Shown piece after piece: positions 17,179 to 24,495 of a DNA stretch of 64,000 nucleotides. The stretch comes from CAVXDY01 sp963760715 (GTDB lineage Bacteria; Actinomycetota; Thermoleophilia; Miltoncostaeales; Miltoncostaeaceae): assembly GCA_963760715.1 (NCBI GenBank), contig CAVXDY010000004.1, positions 186,001-250,000 of the forward strand. The letters run 5' to 3'. The first letter of the stretch is position 1; each line of letters begins with the position of its first letter. The position numbers and the translations under genes were made by a program. The notes beneath the pieces were generated by a model. That model was given only the letters and a program-made list of their open reading frames with translations. It did no database searches and had not been told where the DNA came from.

Positions 17179-17186
17179 CGCCCACC

Positions 17187-17768
17187 GTGGTCCTGTCCGA
17201 CCGAACGATCCGCGAGGAGCTCGCCTCCGGCCGGCTCGTGATCGACCCCTTCGACGAGGCGCTGCTGCAGCCGTCGTCGGTGGACGTGCGGGTCGCCGAC
17301 GAGTTCCGGGTGTTCCACAACAACCGCCGCACGTTCATCGACGTGCGCCAGCCCTCGGACGACCTGACCGAGCTGGTCACGATCGCCGGCGACGAGGCGT
17401 TCATCCTCCACCCGGGCGAGTTCGTGCTGGGCTCGACGCTGGAGCGCGTGGCGCTGCCGGACGACCTCGTGGCGCGCCTCGAGGGCAAGTCCAGCCTCGG
17501 CCGGCTGGGGCTGCTCATCCACTCCACGGCGGGCTACGTGGACCCGGGATTCAACGGCACGATCACCCTCGAGCTCTCGAACGTGGCGCGACTGCCCATC
17601 TCGATCCATCCGGGCATGGCGATCGGCCAGATCTCCTTCCTCCAGATGACCACCCCGGTCGAGCGCCCCTACCAGGGCAAGTACCAGGGGCAGAGCGGGC
17701 CGACGGCGTCGGCGTTCCACGAGGAGTTCGACCGGGACGGGTCCCGCCGCTCGCCCCGAGGCCGCTAG
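17187..17768 (+). CDS. dcd: dCTP deaminase
   Basis: 193 residues. Deaminates dCTP to dUTP; many actinobacterial members also hydrolyse dUTP to dUMP (bifunctional DCD-DUT). Trimeric dUTPase-fold motifs: PSSVDVRV, LEGKSSLGRLGLLIHSTAG, YVDPGFNGTITLELSN with the catalytic glutamate, and QISFLQM. The KSSLGRLGL segment and Actinobacteria-like tail (YQGKYQGQSGPT) resemble the bifunctional mycobacterial enzyme. GTG start behind a -10-like hexamer. It converges with a membrane protein gene, overlapping by four bases. Confidence 0.93.
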   Translation: MVLSDRTIREELASGRLVIDPFDEALLQPSSVDVRVADEFRVFHNNRRTFIDVRQPSDDLTELVTIAGDEAFILHPGEFVLGSTLERVALPDDLVARLEGKSSLGRLGLLIHSTAGYVDPGFNGTITLELSNVARLPISIHPGMAIGQISFLQMTTPVERPYQGKYQGQSGPTASAFHEEFDRDGSRRSPRGR

Positions 17769-18187
17769 GAGACGCGCCCCCGGCCGGCGGGGCGCAGCCA
17801 GGCGTTCGCCGCGGCGCCTCCGAGCAGCGCCCAGAGGAGGGTCCACACCCCGGCGGCGCCCCACGCCGAGAGGCCGCCCGCCAGCAGCGGCGGCGCGTCG
17901 GGCCCGCCCAGGGCGTCGATGACCCGGGCCACGACGATGAAGGCGGCGTGGATGACGTAGGCGATGAGCCAGGCGGCGGCGGCGTGCCGCGGCCGCCGGC
18001 CGGCCGCCCGGACCCCCGCCAGGAAGCCGCCCAGGCCGAACGAGATCGCCCCCGCCGCGAGGCGCGCCGGCCAGTCGCGCTCGGCGCCGGCCAGGAGCCC
18101 GATGGACGCCACGAGACCGCCCCAGGTGGCCGCGATGAGGTCGATCCGGGTATTCGCGGGCGACCCGCGGGGCACGAGCGGCACCAC
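17765..18187 (-). CDS. Small integral membrane protein, unknown
   Basis: 140 residues, predicted four membrane helices: around residues 20-38, 45-62, 72-92 and 105-128, separated by short arginine-rich loops (RAAGRRPRH). GTG start at 18187 lies six bases after a minus-strand TAGCAT, again a leaderless pattern. No family recognised. Divergent from tatA, sharing a 53-bp promoter region. Confidence 0.65.
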   Translation of the reverse strand: MVPLVPRGSPANTRIDLIAATWGGLVASIGLLAGAERDWPARLAAGAISFGLGGFLAGVRAAGRRPRHAAAAWLIAYVIHAAFIVVARVIDALGGPDAPPLLAGGLSAWGAAGVWTLLWALLGGAAANAWLRPAGRGRVS

Positions 18188-18240
18188 CCGTCCATGCTAC
18201 CCTCGGCCCAGGATCCTCCATCCCCCCTGAAGGAGCGGCC

Positions 18241-18444
18241 GTGCCGTTCGGAGTGGGACCTCTTGAGCTGGTGATCATTCTGATCATCCTGCTCGTCATC
18301 TTCGGCGCGAAGCGGCTGCCCGAGATCGGCCGTGGCCTCGGATCGAGTGCCCGGGAGTTCAAGGAGGGGATCACCGGCGCCCCCGACCCCAAGGAGGGGG
18401 AGGCCATCAGCGGCCCGAAGCCGGAGGACGACAAGAGCGCCTGA
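18241..18444 (+). CDS. tatA: Sec-independent translocase subunit TatA/TatE
   Basis: 67 residues. A short N-terminal helix (LELVIILIILLVIFGAKRLP) with the invariant FG-x-KRLPE hinge, then an amphipathic helix EIGRGLGSSAREFKEGI and an acidic tail. Builds the channel through which folded, twin-arginine-tagged proteins leave the cell. GTG start with a good SD (AAGGAG, 18231-18236). No tatB or tatC nearby. The next gene starts inside or just after it. Confidence 0.93.
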   Translation: MPFGVGPLELVIILIILLVIFGAKRLPEIGRGLGSSAREFKEGITGAPDPKEGEAISGPKPEDDKSA

Positions 18445-18478
18445 GGCGCCGCGGACCCGCATCTGGCGGGCCGCCTGG

Positions 18479-19771
18479 GTGATCCCGGTGGAGGGGTCGC
18501 CGGTCGCGGGCGGCGCGGTGTGCGTGGACGGCGGGTGGATCGTCAACGTGGGGGTGCTGGCCGACGTGCGCGGACGCCACGTGGAGGCGCCGGTCGTGGA
18601 CCTGGGAGAGGTCATCCTGGCGCCCGGCTTCGTCGACGCGCACGCGCACCTCGAGTGGAGCCTCATGGACGGCGTCCTGCCGTCGCAGCCCTTCGGCGTC
18701 TGGCTGGGCCGCCTGCTCGCCCTGCGAGGGCGGATGGAGCCGGAGGACCATCTCGTCGCCGCCCGCCACGGGGCCGTGCGCGCGCTGCGGGCCGGCACCA
18801 CCACGCTGGCCGACTCCGGCCCCACCGGCGCGGCCGTGGTCGCGATGGCCGAGGCCGGCCTGCGCGGACCGGTGCACCTGGAGGCCTTCGGCCGTGAGGA
18901 GGGCGAGAGGGCCCGCGCGCGCGCGGCCGGCGTCGCCGAGCGCGTCACCGCCCTGGCGGCCGCGGCCGATGGCCGCAACCTCGTCGGCCTTTCACCACAC
19001 GCCCCGTACACCGTGGGCCCGGGCCTCTGGGCCGCGCTCGCCCGGCAGCCGGATCTCGCCGGCCGCCCCTGGGCCACCCACCTCGCCGAGTCCGACGACG
19101 AGACCCGGGTCATCGCCGGCGGCGACGGCGCGCTGGCGGAGGTCTTCGCCTCCATCGGAGCGGTTCCCGGCCGGTGGCCGGGGGCCCCGGGTGCGGGCCC
19201 GGTGGAGCGGCTGGCAGGCGCCGGCGCCCTGCGCGGAGGGCTCGTGGCGGCGCACTGCGTGCAGCTCGGCGACGGCGATCCCGCCCTGCTGGCCCAGGCC
19301 GGCGTGGGCGTGGCCCACTGCCCGCGCTCGAACGAGTATCTCCACTGCGGCCGGGCGCCCCTCCCGGCGCTGCTCGAGGCCGGCGTCCCCGTGGGCCTCG
19401 GCACCGACAGCCCCGCGAGCGGCGGCGACTACGACGTGCGCGCCGAGACCCGGGCCTGCGCGCGGATGCACGGCGACGACGCCGGGCCGCCCGAGGCGCT
19501 GATGGCCCTGGCCACGATCGGGGGCGCCCGGGTGCTGGGGCTCGACGCCGAGGTGGGGAGCCTGGCCCCCGGCAAGCGGGCCGACCTGGTCGCGCTGCGC
19601 ACGGCCCCCGGCTCCCCGCGCGACCCCTTCGCGGCCGCGCTCGCCCCCGGCACCCAGGTGACGACGGTGGTCATCGACGGCGCCGTGGCGCTCGCCGAGG
19701 ACCGCCCCGCGGGCATCGACGCCGCCGAGGTCGAGACCGCCGCCGCAAGAGCCCGACGACGGCTCTGGTAG
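18479..19771 (+). CDS. mqnX: Amidohydrolase, probable aminodeoxyfutalosine deaminase
   Basis: 430 residues from GTG 18479. Cytosolic metal-dependent hydrolase of the amidohydrolase superfamily: metal ligands in VDAHAHLEW, PHAPYTVGP, HLAES, AAHCVQL, and TDSPASGGDYDV. The HLAESDDET segment and the S-N-E-Y-L-H motif match the MqnX subgroup that deaminates aminodeoxyfutalosine; with mqnA and mqnC nearby this is the likely role, but other deaminases of the family are possible. The start is uncertain: the conserved strand RIWRAAWVIPVEG begins upstream of 18479 with no start codon, and in-frame GTGs are found only at 18332 and 18347 within tatA. Confidence 0.75.
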   Translation: MIPVEGSPVAGGAVCVDGGWIVNVGVLADVRGRHVEAPVVDLGEVILAPGFVDAHAHLEWSLMDGVLPSQPFGVWLGRLLALRGRMEPEDHLVAARHGAVRALRAGTTTLADSGPTGAAVVAMAEAGLRGPVHLEAFGREEGERARARAAGVAERVTALAAAADGRNLVGLSPHAPYTVGPGLWAALARQPDLAGRPWATHLAESDDETRVIAGGDGALAEVFASIGAVPGRWPGAPGAGPVERLAGAGALRGGLVAAHCVQLGDGDPALLAQAGVGVAHCPRSNEYLHCGRAPLPALLEAGVPVGLGTDSPASGGDYDVRAETRACARMHGDDAGPPEALMALATIGGARVLGLDAEVGSLAPGKRADLVALRTAPGSPRDPFAAALAPGTQVTTVVIDGAVALAEDRPAGIDAAEVETAAARARRRLW

Positions 19772-19782
19772 CGTCAGACACC

Positions 19783-20346
19783 GTGCTCCTCGACCAGAAA
19801 CGCACCCGCCGCACCGTCCAGGTCGTGGCGATCTTCACCTCGCTCGCGTTCGGCGGCGTGATCATCGTGGTGCTGGGACTGGTGTTCTTCGGCGGGGGGA
19901 GCGCGAGCGCCGAGGACCAGCTCGTGAGCGACGCGAAGACCCGGGTGCAGCAGGAGCCGAGGAATCCCGACGCCTGGGAGCAGCTCGCCTCGGCCTACCG
20001 GGCGAAGCAGGAGCTGCCGCAGGCGGTCGACGCCGCCCAGAAGGCGCTGTCCTTCGCCCCCAACGACTTCAGCCGGCTCCAGGTGCTGATCTCGCTCCAG
20101 CTCGACCAGGGCGACTCGGCCGGGGCGATCGCCGCCCTCAGCGACTTCACGCTGCGCAACCCGAAGAACGCCGACGCGTTCCTGCAGCTCGGCCAGCAGG
20201 CGCAGGAGGCGGGCCGCACCCAGCTGGCCCGATTGTCGTACGAGGCCTTCCTCCGCCTGGCCCCCGACGACTCCAACGCCGCCGCCGTGAAGGACCGTCT
20301 GAAGCAGCTCTCGGGCACCGGAGCCCAGACCACCACCGCCGGCTGA
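19783..20346 (+). CDS. Membrane-anchored TPR protein
   Basis: 187 residues. A basic N-terminus (LDQKRTRRT), one membrane helix (VVAIFTSLAFGGVIIVVLGLVF), a glycine-serine linker, then three or four tetratricopeptide repeats: PRNPDAWEQLASAYRAKQEL, AQKALSFAPNDFSRLQVLIS, and NPKNADAFLQLGQQAQEAGR. Such proteins scaffold complexes on the outer face of the membrane. GTG start eight bases after TAGCGT, implying its own leaderless promoter inside the 11-bp gap after the amidohydrolase. Partner unknown. Confidence 0.75.
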   Translation: MLLDQKRTRRTVQVVAIFTSLAFGGVIIVVLGLVFFGGGSASAEDQLVSDAKTRVQQEPRNPDAWEQLASAYRAKQELPQAVDAAQKALSFAPNDFSRLQVLISLQLDQGDSAGAIAALSDFTLRNPKNADAFLQLGQQAQEAGRTQLARLSYEAFLRLAPDDSNAAAVKDRLKQLSGTGAQTTTAG

Positions 20347-20364
20347 GGCCCTGCCCGAAGGGCC
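20347..20364 (+). terminator. Hairpin after the TPR gene
   Basis: GGCCCT and AGGGCC (6 bp) enclose six bases directly after the stop codon of the TPR gene and before tRNA-Lys. There is no T-run. Likely 3'-end structure, weak evidence for termination. Confidence 0.35.
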
Positions 20365-20400
20365 GCCGCGCGACCCCTTGGTAGCATGCGGGTCGTTCGC

Positions 20401-20473
20401 GGGCCGTTAGCTTAGTTGGTAGAGCAGGGGACTCTTAATCCCAAGGTCGAAGGTTCGAATCCTTCACGGCCCA
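20401..20473 (+). tRNA. tRNA-Lys (CTT)
   Basis: 73 bases. The acceptor arms GGGCCGT and ACGGCCC pair over seven bases, followed by discriminator A. The D arm contains AGCTTAGTTGGTAGAGC, the anticodon loop reads CTCTTAA with anticodon CTT, and the T arm has GGTTCGAATCC. CCA is not encoded (the genome has CCATCC). The 3' part is duplicated at 27.45 kb, which marks it as the integration site of the adjacent island. Confidence 0.96.
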
Positions 20474-20475
20474 TC
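20437..20475. repeat. Putative attL (3' end of tRNA-Lys)
   Basis: This 39-bp segment, from the anticodon stem to just past the tRNA end, recurs at 27452-27490 in the same orientation with one mismatch (T at 20463, C at 27478). Direct repeats of a tRNA 3' end are the hallmark of tyrosine-recombinase integration. Here the intact tRNA lies on the left side. Confidence 0.8.
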
Positions 20476-20598
20476 CGCTTGGCCAAGACGCGTCTCACTC
20501 TCTGGCTCGGCGATTCTGGCGAGAGCAGTGAGCGTTCCGGCATATGGTCTGGAAGCAGTTCGGCTGGCTGGTACAGCAGTGACTCTCCGCGGTCTGCC

Positions 20599-21753
20599 TC
20601 AGCGGTGGCCGATGGCGGAGAGTTGCTCGGCCAGGCGGCGGCGGAAGGCCGGCACGAGTGCGAGGAGGCGCAGCGCCACATTCCGCAGCGGGCGAACCGC
20701 CGACGGGGCGGTGGCCAGCCGGGTGAGCCGGTGGGCAAGTGCGACCACACGAATGGCCTCGGCACGACTGCCGGCCGCATACTCGTCGAGCTTGTCCTCG
20801 CGACCTTCCCGCAGCGCGGCCGACAGCGCATCCCCGAGAGTCACCGCATCACGCAGGCCGAGGTTCATGCCCTGCCCGCCTGCCGGGCTGTGCGTATGCG
20901 CGGCGTCGCCGGCGAGCAGTACGCGCCCGGCCCGGTACCGGTCCGCCACCCGCTCGTGGATCCGAAACCTGGATCCCCAGATCACTTCGGTCACGCTCAC
21001 CCTCGTACGACGCGGCCCCCGGGTGTTGAGCAGCTGCTGCGCATCGGCGACGTCCGGCTGCTCCGGCGCATCGTCAACTTCGGCCACGAGCCGGAACGAT
21101 CCGTCCGGAAGCGGCGCCACGACCAACATGCCGGGCTTGGAGAAGAACAGGAGGACCTGGTCCGCCGGCAGGCCGCCCTCCACCCGGACGTCGGCCAGCG
21201 TGAAGGACAGCGGCAGCGAATCGTTGCCGTCGGACCCGAGTCCGGCCAGGTCGCGGATCGTGCTGTTCATGCCGTCGGCCGCAACGACGTACTGGGCCCT
21301 GATCACCTCGCCGCTCTCCAGCGTGACCTCGGCACCGTCGGCGGTCTGGCTCACGCCGGTGGCGACGTACGGGCGGTGGACCCTGCCGCCGAGTTCCTCG
21401 AGGCGGTCGAGCAGGACCTGCTCGGTGATGTTCTGCGGGACCATCAGCGTGTAGGGATACTCCGTCGGGAGCCGGTCGAACCGGACCGGCACCAGCTCGC
21501 GATCCCCATCGCGGATGCTGAACTGCCGAGCCTGGATACCGAGCCCCGCCAGTCGCTTCGAGACGCCGATCCGCTCGAGCATCTCGAGCGTCCGGGCGTG
21601 CACGACAGCGGCGCGCGAGGTATTCGCCCCTGCCGCCTGCCGCTCAACCACAGTGACGTCATGGCCATGCCCGGCCAAGGAGGCGGCAACCGCCAACCCC
21701 ACCGGCCCCGCACCCACCACCAGCACCTCGGTCCGACCAGGAAGCTCACTCAT
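20599..21753 (-). CDS. FAD-dependent aromatic monooxygenase
   Basis: 384 residues. Group A flavoprotein hydroxylase of the PHBH/rifampicin-monooxygenase type: dinucleotide motif VVGAGPVGLAVAASLAGHG, the DG motif in YVVAADGMNSTIRDLAGLG, and the GD motif LLAGDAAHTHSPAGGQGMNL binding the FAD ribose. The protein is shorter than the 500-residue members because it lacks the C-terminal thioredoxin-like domain. Probably hydroxylates an aromatic or polyketide compound with NAD(P)H and oxygen. It follows the MMPL gene on the same strand after 89 bp and lies inside the tRNA-Lys island; its base composition is less GC-rich than its neighbours. Confidence 0.9.
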   Translation of the reverse strand: MSELPGRTEVLVVGAGPVGLAVAASLAGHGHDVTVVERQAAGANTSRAAVVHARTLEMLERIGVSKRLAGLGIQARQFSIRDGDRELVPVRFDRLPTEYPYTLMVPQNITEQVLLDRLEELGGRVHRPYVATGVSQTADGAEVTLESGEVIRAQYVVAADGMNSTIRDLAGLGSDGNDSLPLSFTLADVRVEGGLPADQVLLFFSKPGMLVVAPLPDGSFRLVAEVDDAPEQPDVADAQQLLNTRGPRRTRVSVTEVIWGSRFRIHERVADRYRAGRVLLAGDAAHTHSPAGGQGMNLGLRDAVTLGDALSAALREGREDKLDEYAAGSRAEAIRVVALAHRLTRLATAPSAVRPLRNVALRLLALVPAFRRRLAEQLSAIGHR

Positions 21754-21842
21754 TCACGATCTCCTTCACTGACACCCCTGAATGTCCTCGGGCACGCGCT
21801 CGTGGTACCAACTGCTCAGCCCGGCGCCAACAACGCCCACGA

Positions 21843-24155
21843 TCAGCGCCGCCGGTCGGATGGGGTGAGGGTCGGAGCGGGTGCCGCGGGCGCGAGCGGC
21901 TTCTCGGGCCCGGTATGGCCGGGCAGCCACTCGAGCCACCGGGGCAGGTACCAGTTCCACTCACCGAGCAGCTTCATCGTCGCCGGCAGCAGCACCGCCC
22001 GGATGATGGTGGCGTCGATCAGGATCGCCACCGCGAGGCCGACGCCGAACTGCTTGAGGAAGAGGAAGTCGAGGCTGGCGAAGATGGCGAACACACACAC
22101 CATGACCACCGCGGCGCTCGTCACGACCCCGGCCGTGCTGGTGATACCGCGCTTGACGGCCTCATCCGTTCTGAGGCCGCTGTCATGGAGCTCCTTGACC
22201 CGGCTGAGGATGAACACGTGGTAGTCCATCGAGAGGCCGAAGAGGATCACGAACAGCATGATCGGCAGGAAGGGCTCGATGCCGGCGGTGGACTCGAAGT
22301 TCAGGAACCCCTTGCCCCAGCCGTCCTGGAAGACCAGCACGAGGACGCCGTAGGCGGCGGCCACCGAGAGCAGGTTGAGGACGATCGACTTCAGCGCGAT
22401 CACGATCGAGCGGAAGGCGAAGAGCATCAGCCCGAACGAGAAGAGCAGCACGAAGCCGAAGACGAGCGGCGCCTTCGACTTCAGGAGGTCGTTGAAGTCG
22501 CGCGACTCGGCGGTGAGCCCGGTCACGCCGGTCTCGGCGCCGGGGAGCGCACCGACCGTGGCGGGGACGATGTCGCCCCGGAGGGCGTCCAGGGCGGCGT
22601 TCGAGGGGTCGTCGGTGCCCCTGCCCGCGACGGGGATGGCGATGTTCGCCACCGTGCCGGCCTGGTTGACGTCCACCAGGATCGGCTCGTGCATGAGACC
22701 GGTGGCGAGCGCCCGCCGCTCGAGCTGCGCGATCGCGCCCCGCGCCTGCGGAGCGTTCACGTCCGGGGCCGCGACGACGACGTTCGCCGGGATCGCGGTC
22801 CCCGGGAAGGCCGCCTGCAGACGGTTGTAGGTCTTGATGATCGGCAGCGATGCCGGAAGGGTGTCCGGCGCGGGGTTGGCCGTGTGCAGCTGCAGGGCCG
22901 GGACGGCGATCGCGACGAGCAGCCCGCCCGCGAGCACCACCGACAGCACCGGGTGCTCGAGGACGCGATCGACGATCGTGCCCCACACGCGGCTGTCGCC
23001 GGCGGTGACGCGCCGCCTGACGAAGGGGACCCGCCCCCGCTCGATGTTGTCTCCGAGCCGCCCGAGCAGGGCCGGCAGGACCGTCAGGGAGCCGACCATC
23101 GCGACGGCCACGACCAGCATCATCGCGATGCCGAACGAAGCGAAGCCCTGGTCGCCGGTCAGGAGCATCCCGGCCATCGCGACGATCACCGTCAGGCCGG
23201 AGACCAGCACCGCGCGGCCCGAGGTCGCCGCGGCCGCCTCGAGGGCCGCGTGCTCGGTCCTCCCGCCCGCGCGCTCCTCGCGCCAGCGCTTGACGTAGAA
23301 CATCGAGTAGTCGACCCCGACCGCCAGCCCGATCAGCAGGATCACCGCCGAGACCGACTGGTCCATCGCCAGGGAGTGGCTGATCAGCGCCGTCAGGCCG
23401 ATGGTCGCGAGCACCGAGGTGAGGGCGACGAGCAGCGGGATGCCGGCGGCCACCAGCGCCCCGAAGGTGATCGCGAGGATGACCAGGGTGACCGGGATCG
23501 ACAGCAGCCCGGCCTTCTTCAGGTCGTTCTCGACCGCCGTGTTGAGCTCCTGTTCCGTGCTGGCGTCGCCGAACTCGGCGACGTAGAGCTCGGGATGGGC
23601 CTTCTGGACCGCGGCGATCTTCGCGACCACCGGATCGATCTTGTCGGCGGCATCGTTGATGTCGCCCTTGATCTCGAAGTCGACCAGCGCGGCGCGGCGG
23701 TTCCCCGAGACCTGGCCGGCGTTCTCGGTCAGGAGCGGCGAGCGGATCTGCTGGACGACCGGGCTGCCGGCCAGCGTGCGCAGCGTGTCGTCCACGGCCG
23801 CGCGGAAGGCCGGCTCATCGATCGTCGACCGGTCGCTCTCGATGAGGACGCTCTCACTGGCGGGCTGCTTGAACCCCGCGTCGAGGAGCTTGTTCACGCG
23901 CCCCGACTCGCCCGGTCCCGAGGTGTTCTGGTCGATCGTCTGGAGTCCGGCCGACTGGCCGATCAGGAAGGCGATCGCGACGAAGGCGAGCCAGCCGAAG
24001 GTCGCGGTCTTCCAGTGCGCCGCGCTCCAGCGGCCCATGCGGGCCGCCACGTTCCTCGATCGACGCGGATGCGGGGGGCCCGCGTCTGGCGACATCTGAG
24101 TGTCGGTCGGCCCCGACTCGGAGCCTCGGCGGTTGCCGTGCTTGCCTCGGAACAT
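21843..24155 (-). CDS. MMPL-family RND exporter
   Basis: 770 residues. Inner-membrane exporter of the MMPL family (mycobacterial-type lipid and drug transporters). N-terminal 45 residues polar, then a first helix (TATFGWLAFVAIAFLIG), a roughly 150-residue extracytoplasmic domain, five helices including the GVDYSMFYVKRWREE motif, a second extracytoplasmic domain and a second helix set with the paired LSMDYHVFILSRVKE motif. These two GxDY-type motifs carry the proton-relay aspartates. ATG at 24155 is preceded by a strong SD (AGGAGGT). Twenty bases after a small gene and 89 bp before the monooxygenase, probably one operon. Confidence 0.92.
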   Translation of the reverse strand: MFRGKHGNRRGSESGPTDTQMSPDAGPPHPRRSRNVAARMGRWSAAHWKTATFGWLAFVAIAFLIGQSAGLQTIDQNTSGPGESGRVNKLLDAGFKQPASESVLIESDRSTIDEPAFRAAVDDTLRTLAGSPVVQQIRSPLLTENAGQVSGNRRAALVDFEIKGDINDAADKIDPVVAKIAAVQKAHPELYVAEFGDASTEQELNTAVENDLKKAGLLSIPVTLVILAITFGALVAAGIPLLVALTSVLATIGLTALISHSLAMDQSVSAVILLIGLAVGVDYSMFYVKRWREERAGGRTEHAALEAAAATSGRAVLVSGLTVIVAMAGMLLTGDQGFASFGIAMMLVVAVAMVGSLTVLPALLGRLGDNIERGRVPFVRRRVTAGDSRVWGTIVDRVLEHPVLSVVLAGGLLVAIAVPALQLHTANPAPDTLPASLPIIKTYNRLQAAFPGTAIPANVVVAAPDVNAPQARGAIAQLERRALATGLMHEPILVDVNQAGTVANIAIPVAGRGTDDPSNAALDALRGDIVPATVGALPGAETGVTGLTAESRDFNDLLKSKAPLVFGFVLLFSFGLMLFAFRSIVIALKSIVLNLLSVAAAYGVLVLVFQDGWGKGFLNFESTAGIEPFLPIMLFVILFGLSMDYHVFILSRVKELHDSGLRTDEAVKRGITSTAGVVTSAAVVMVCVFAIFASLDFLFLKQFGVGLAVAILIDATIIRAVLLPATMKLLGEWNWYLPRWLEWLPGHTGPEKPLAPAAPAPTLTPSDRRR

Positions 24156-24175
24156 TGCTGACCTCCTACCGTGCC

Positions 24176-24418
24176 TCATGGAATCTCGATCTCGGTGACC
24201 CTGGTCGCCGAGGTGCGAGCGGCGACGTAGAAGGGCAGGAGGGCGAGGGCCTCCTCGTCGGTGTCGGCGTGCACCGTCCACCAGATGGCGTGGCCGCCGG
24301 ACTCGCACGAAGCGAGCGTGGGCCGGTGCCGAAGCGGGCTCTGATGCCCACTGAACGCGGCGAACACCACGCCGCACTCGCCCGGCTGGTGGCGATGGTG
24401 CAGCAGGTAGCGGGACAT
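24176..24418 (-). CDS. Small conserved actinobacterial protein, unknown
   Basis: 80 residues from ATG 24418 (an in-frame ATG 36 bases earlier is possible). Starts SRYLLHHRHQPGECGVVFAA and ends RTSATRVTEIEIP; the histidines and the two cysteines (GEC and ASC) near the N-terminal half could bind a metal. The beta-alpha-beta pattern (HAIWWTVHADTDEEALALLP) suggests a dimeric alpha/beta-barrel protein, as in monooxygenase-like or DUF-type small enzymes. Twenty bases ahead of the MMPL gene, so likely co-expressed. Confidence 0.6.
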   Translation of the reverse strand: MSRYLLHHRHQPGECGVVFAAFSGHQSPLRHRPTLASCESGGHAIWWTVHADTDEEALALLPFYVAARTSATRVTEIEIP

Positions 24419-24495
24419 GCGCCGAGCCTGTCCGCGCTCCGACACCTCCGACATCGGGCATCACCCTGACTATCCCGGCGCCGCCACCCTGACTT

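Noticed and set aside
20412..20831. Minus-strand ORF whose C-terminal end reads MGREGFEPSTLGL
   Set aside because: The GREGFEPSTLGL peptide is the reverse-strand translation of the tRNA-Lys gene, a familiar database artefact. The same peptide appears at 26962-27489 from the partial tRNA copy.
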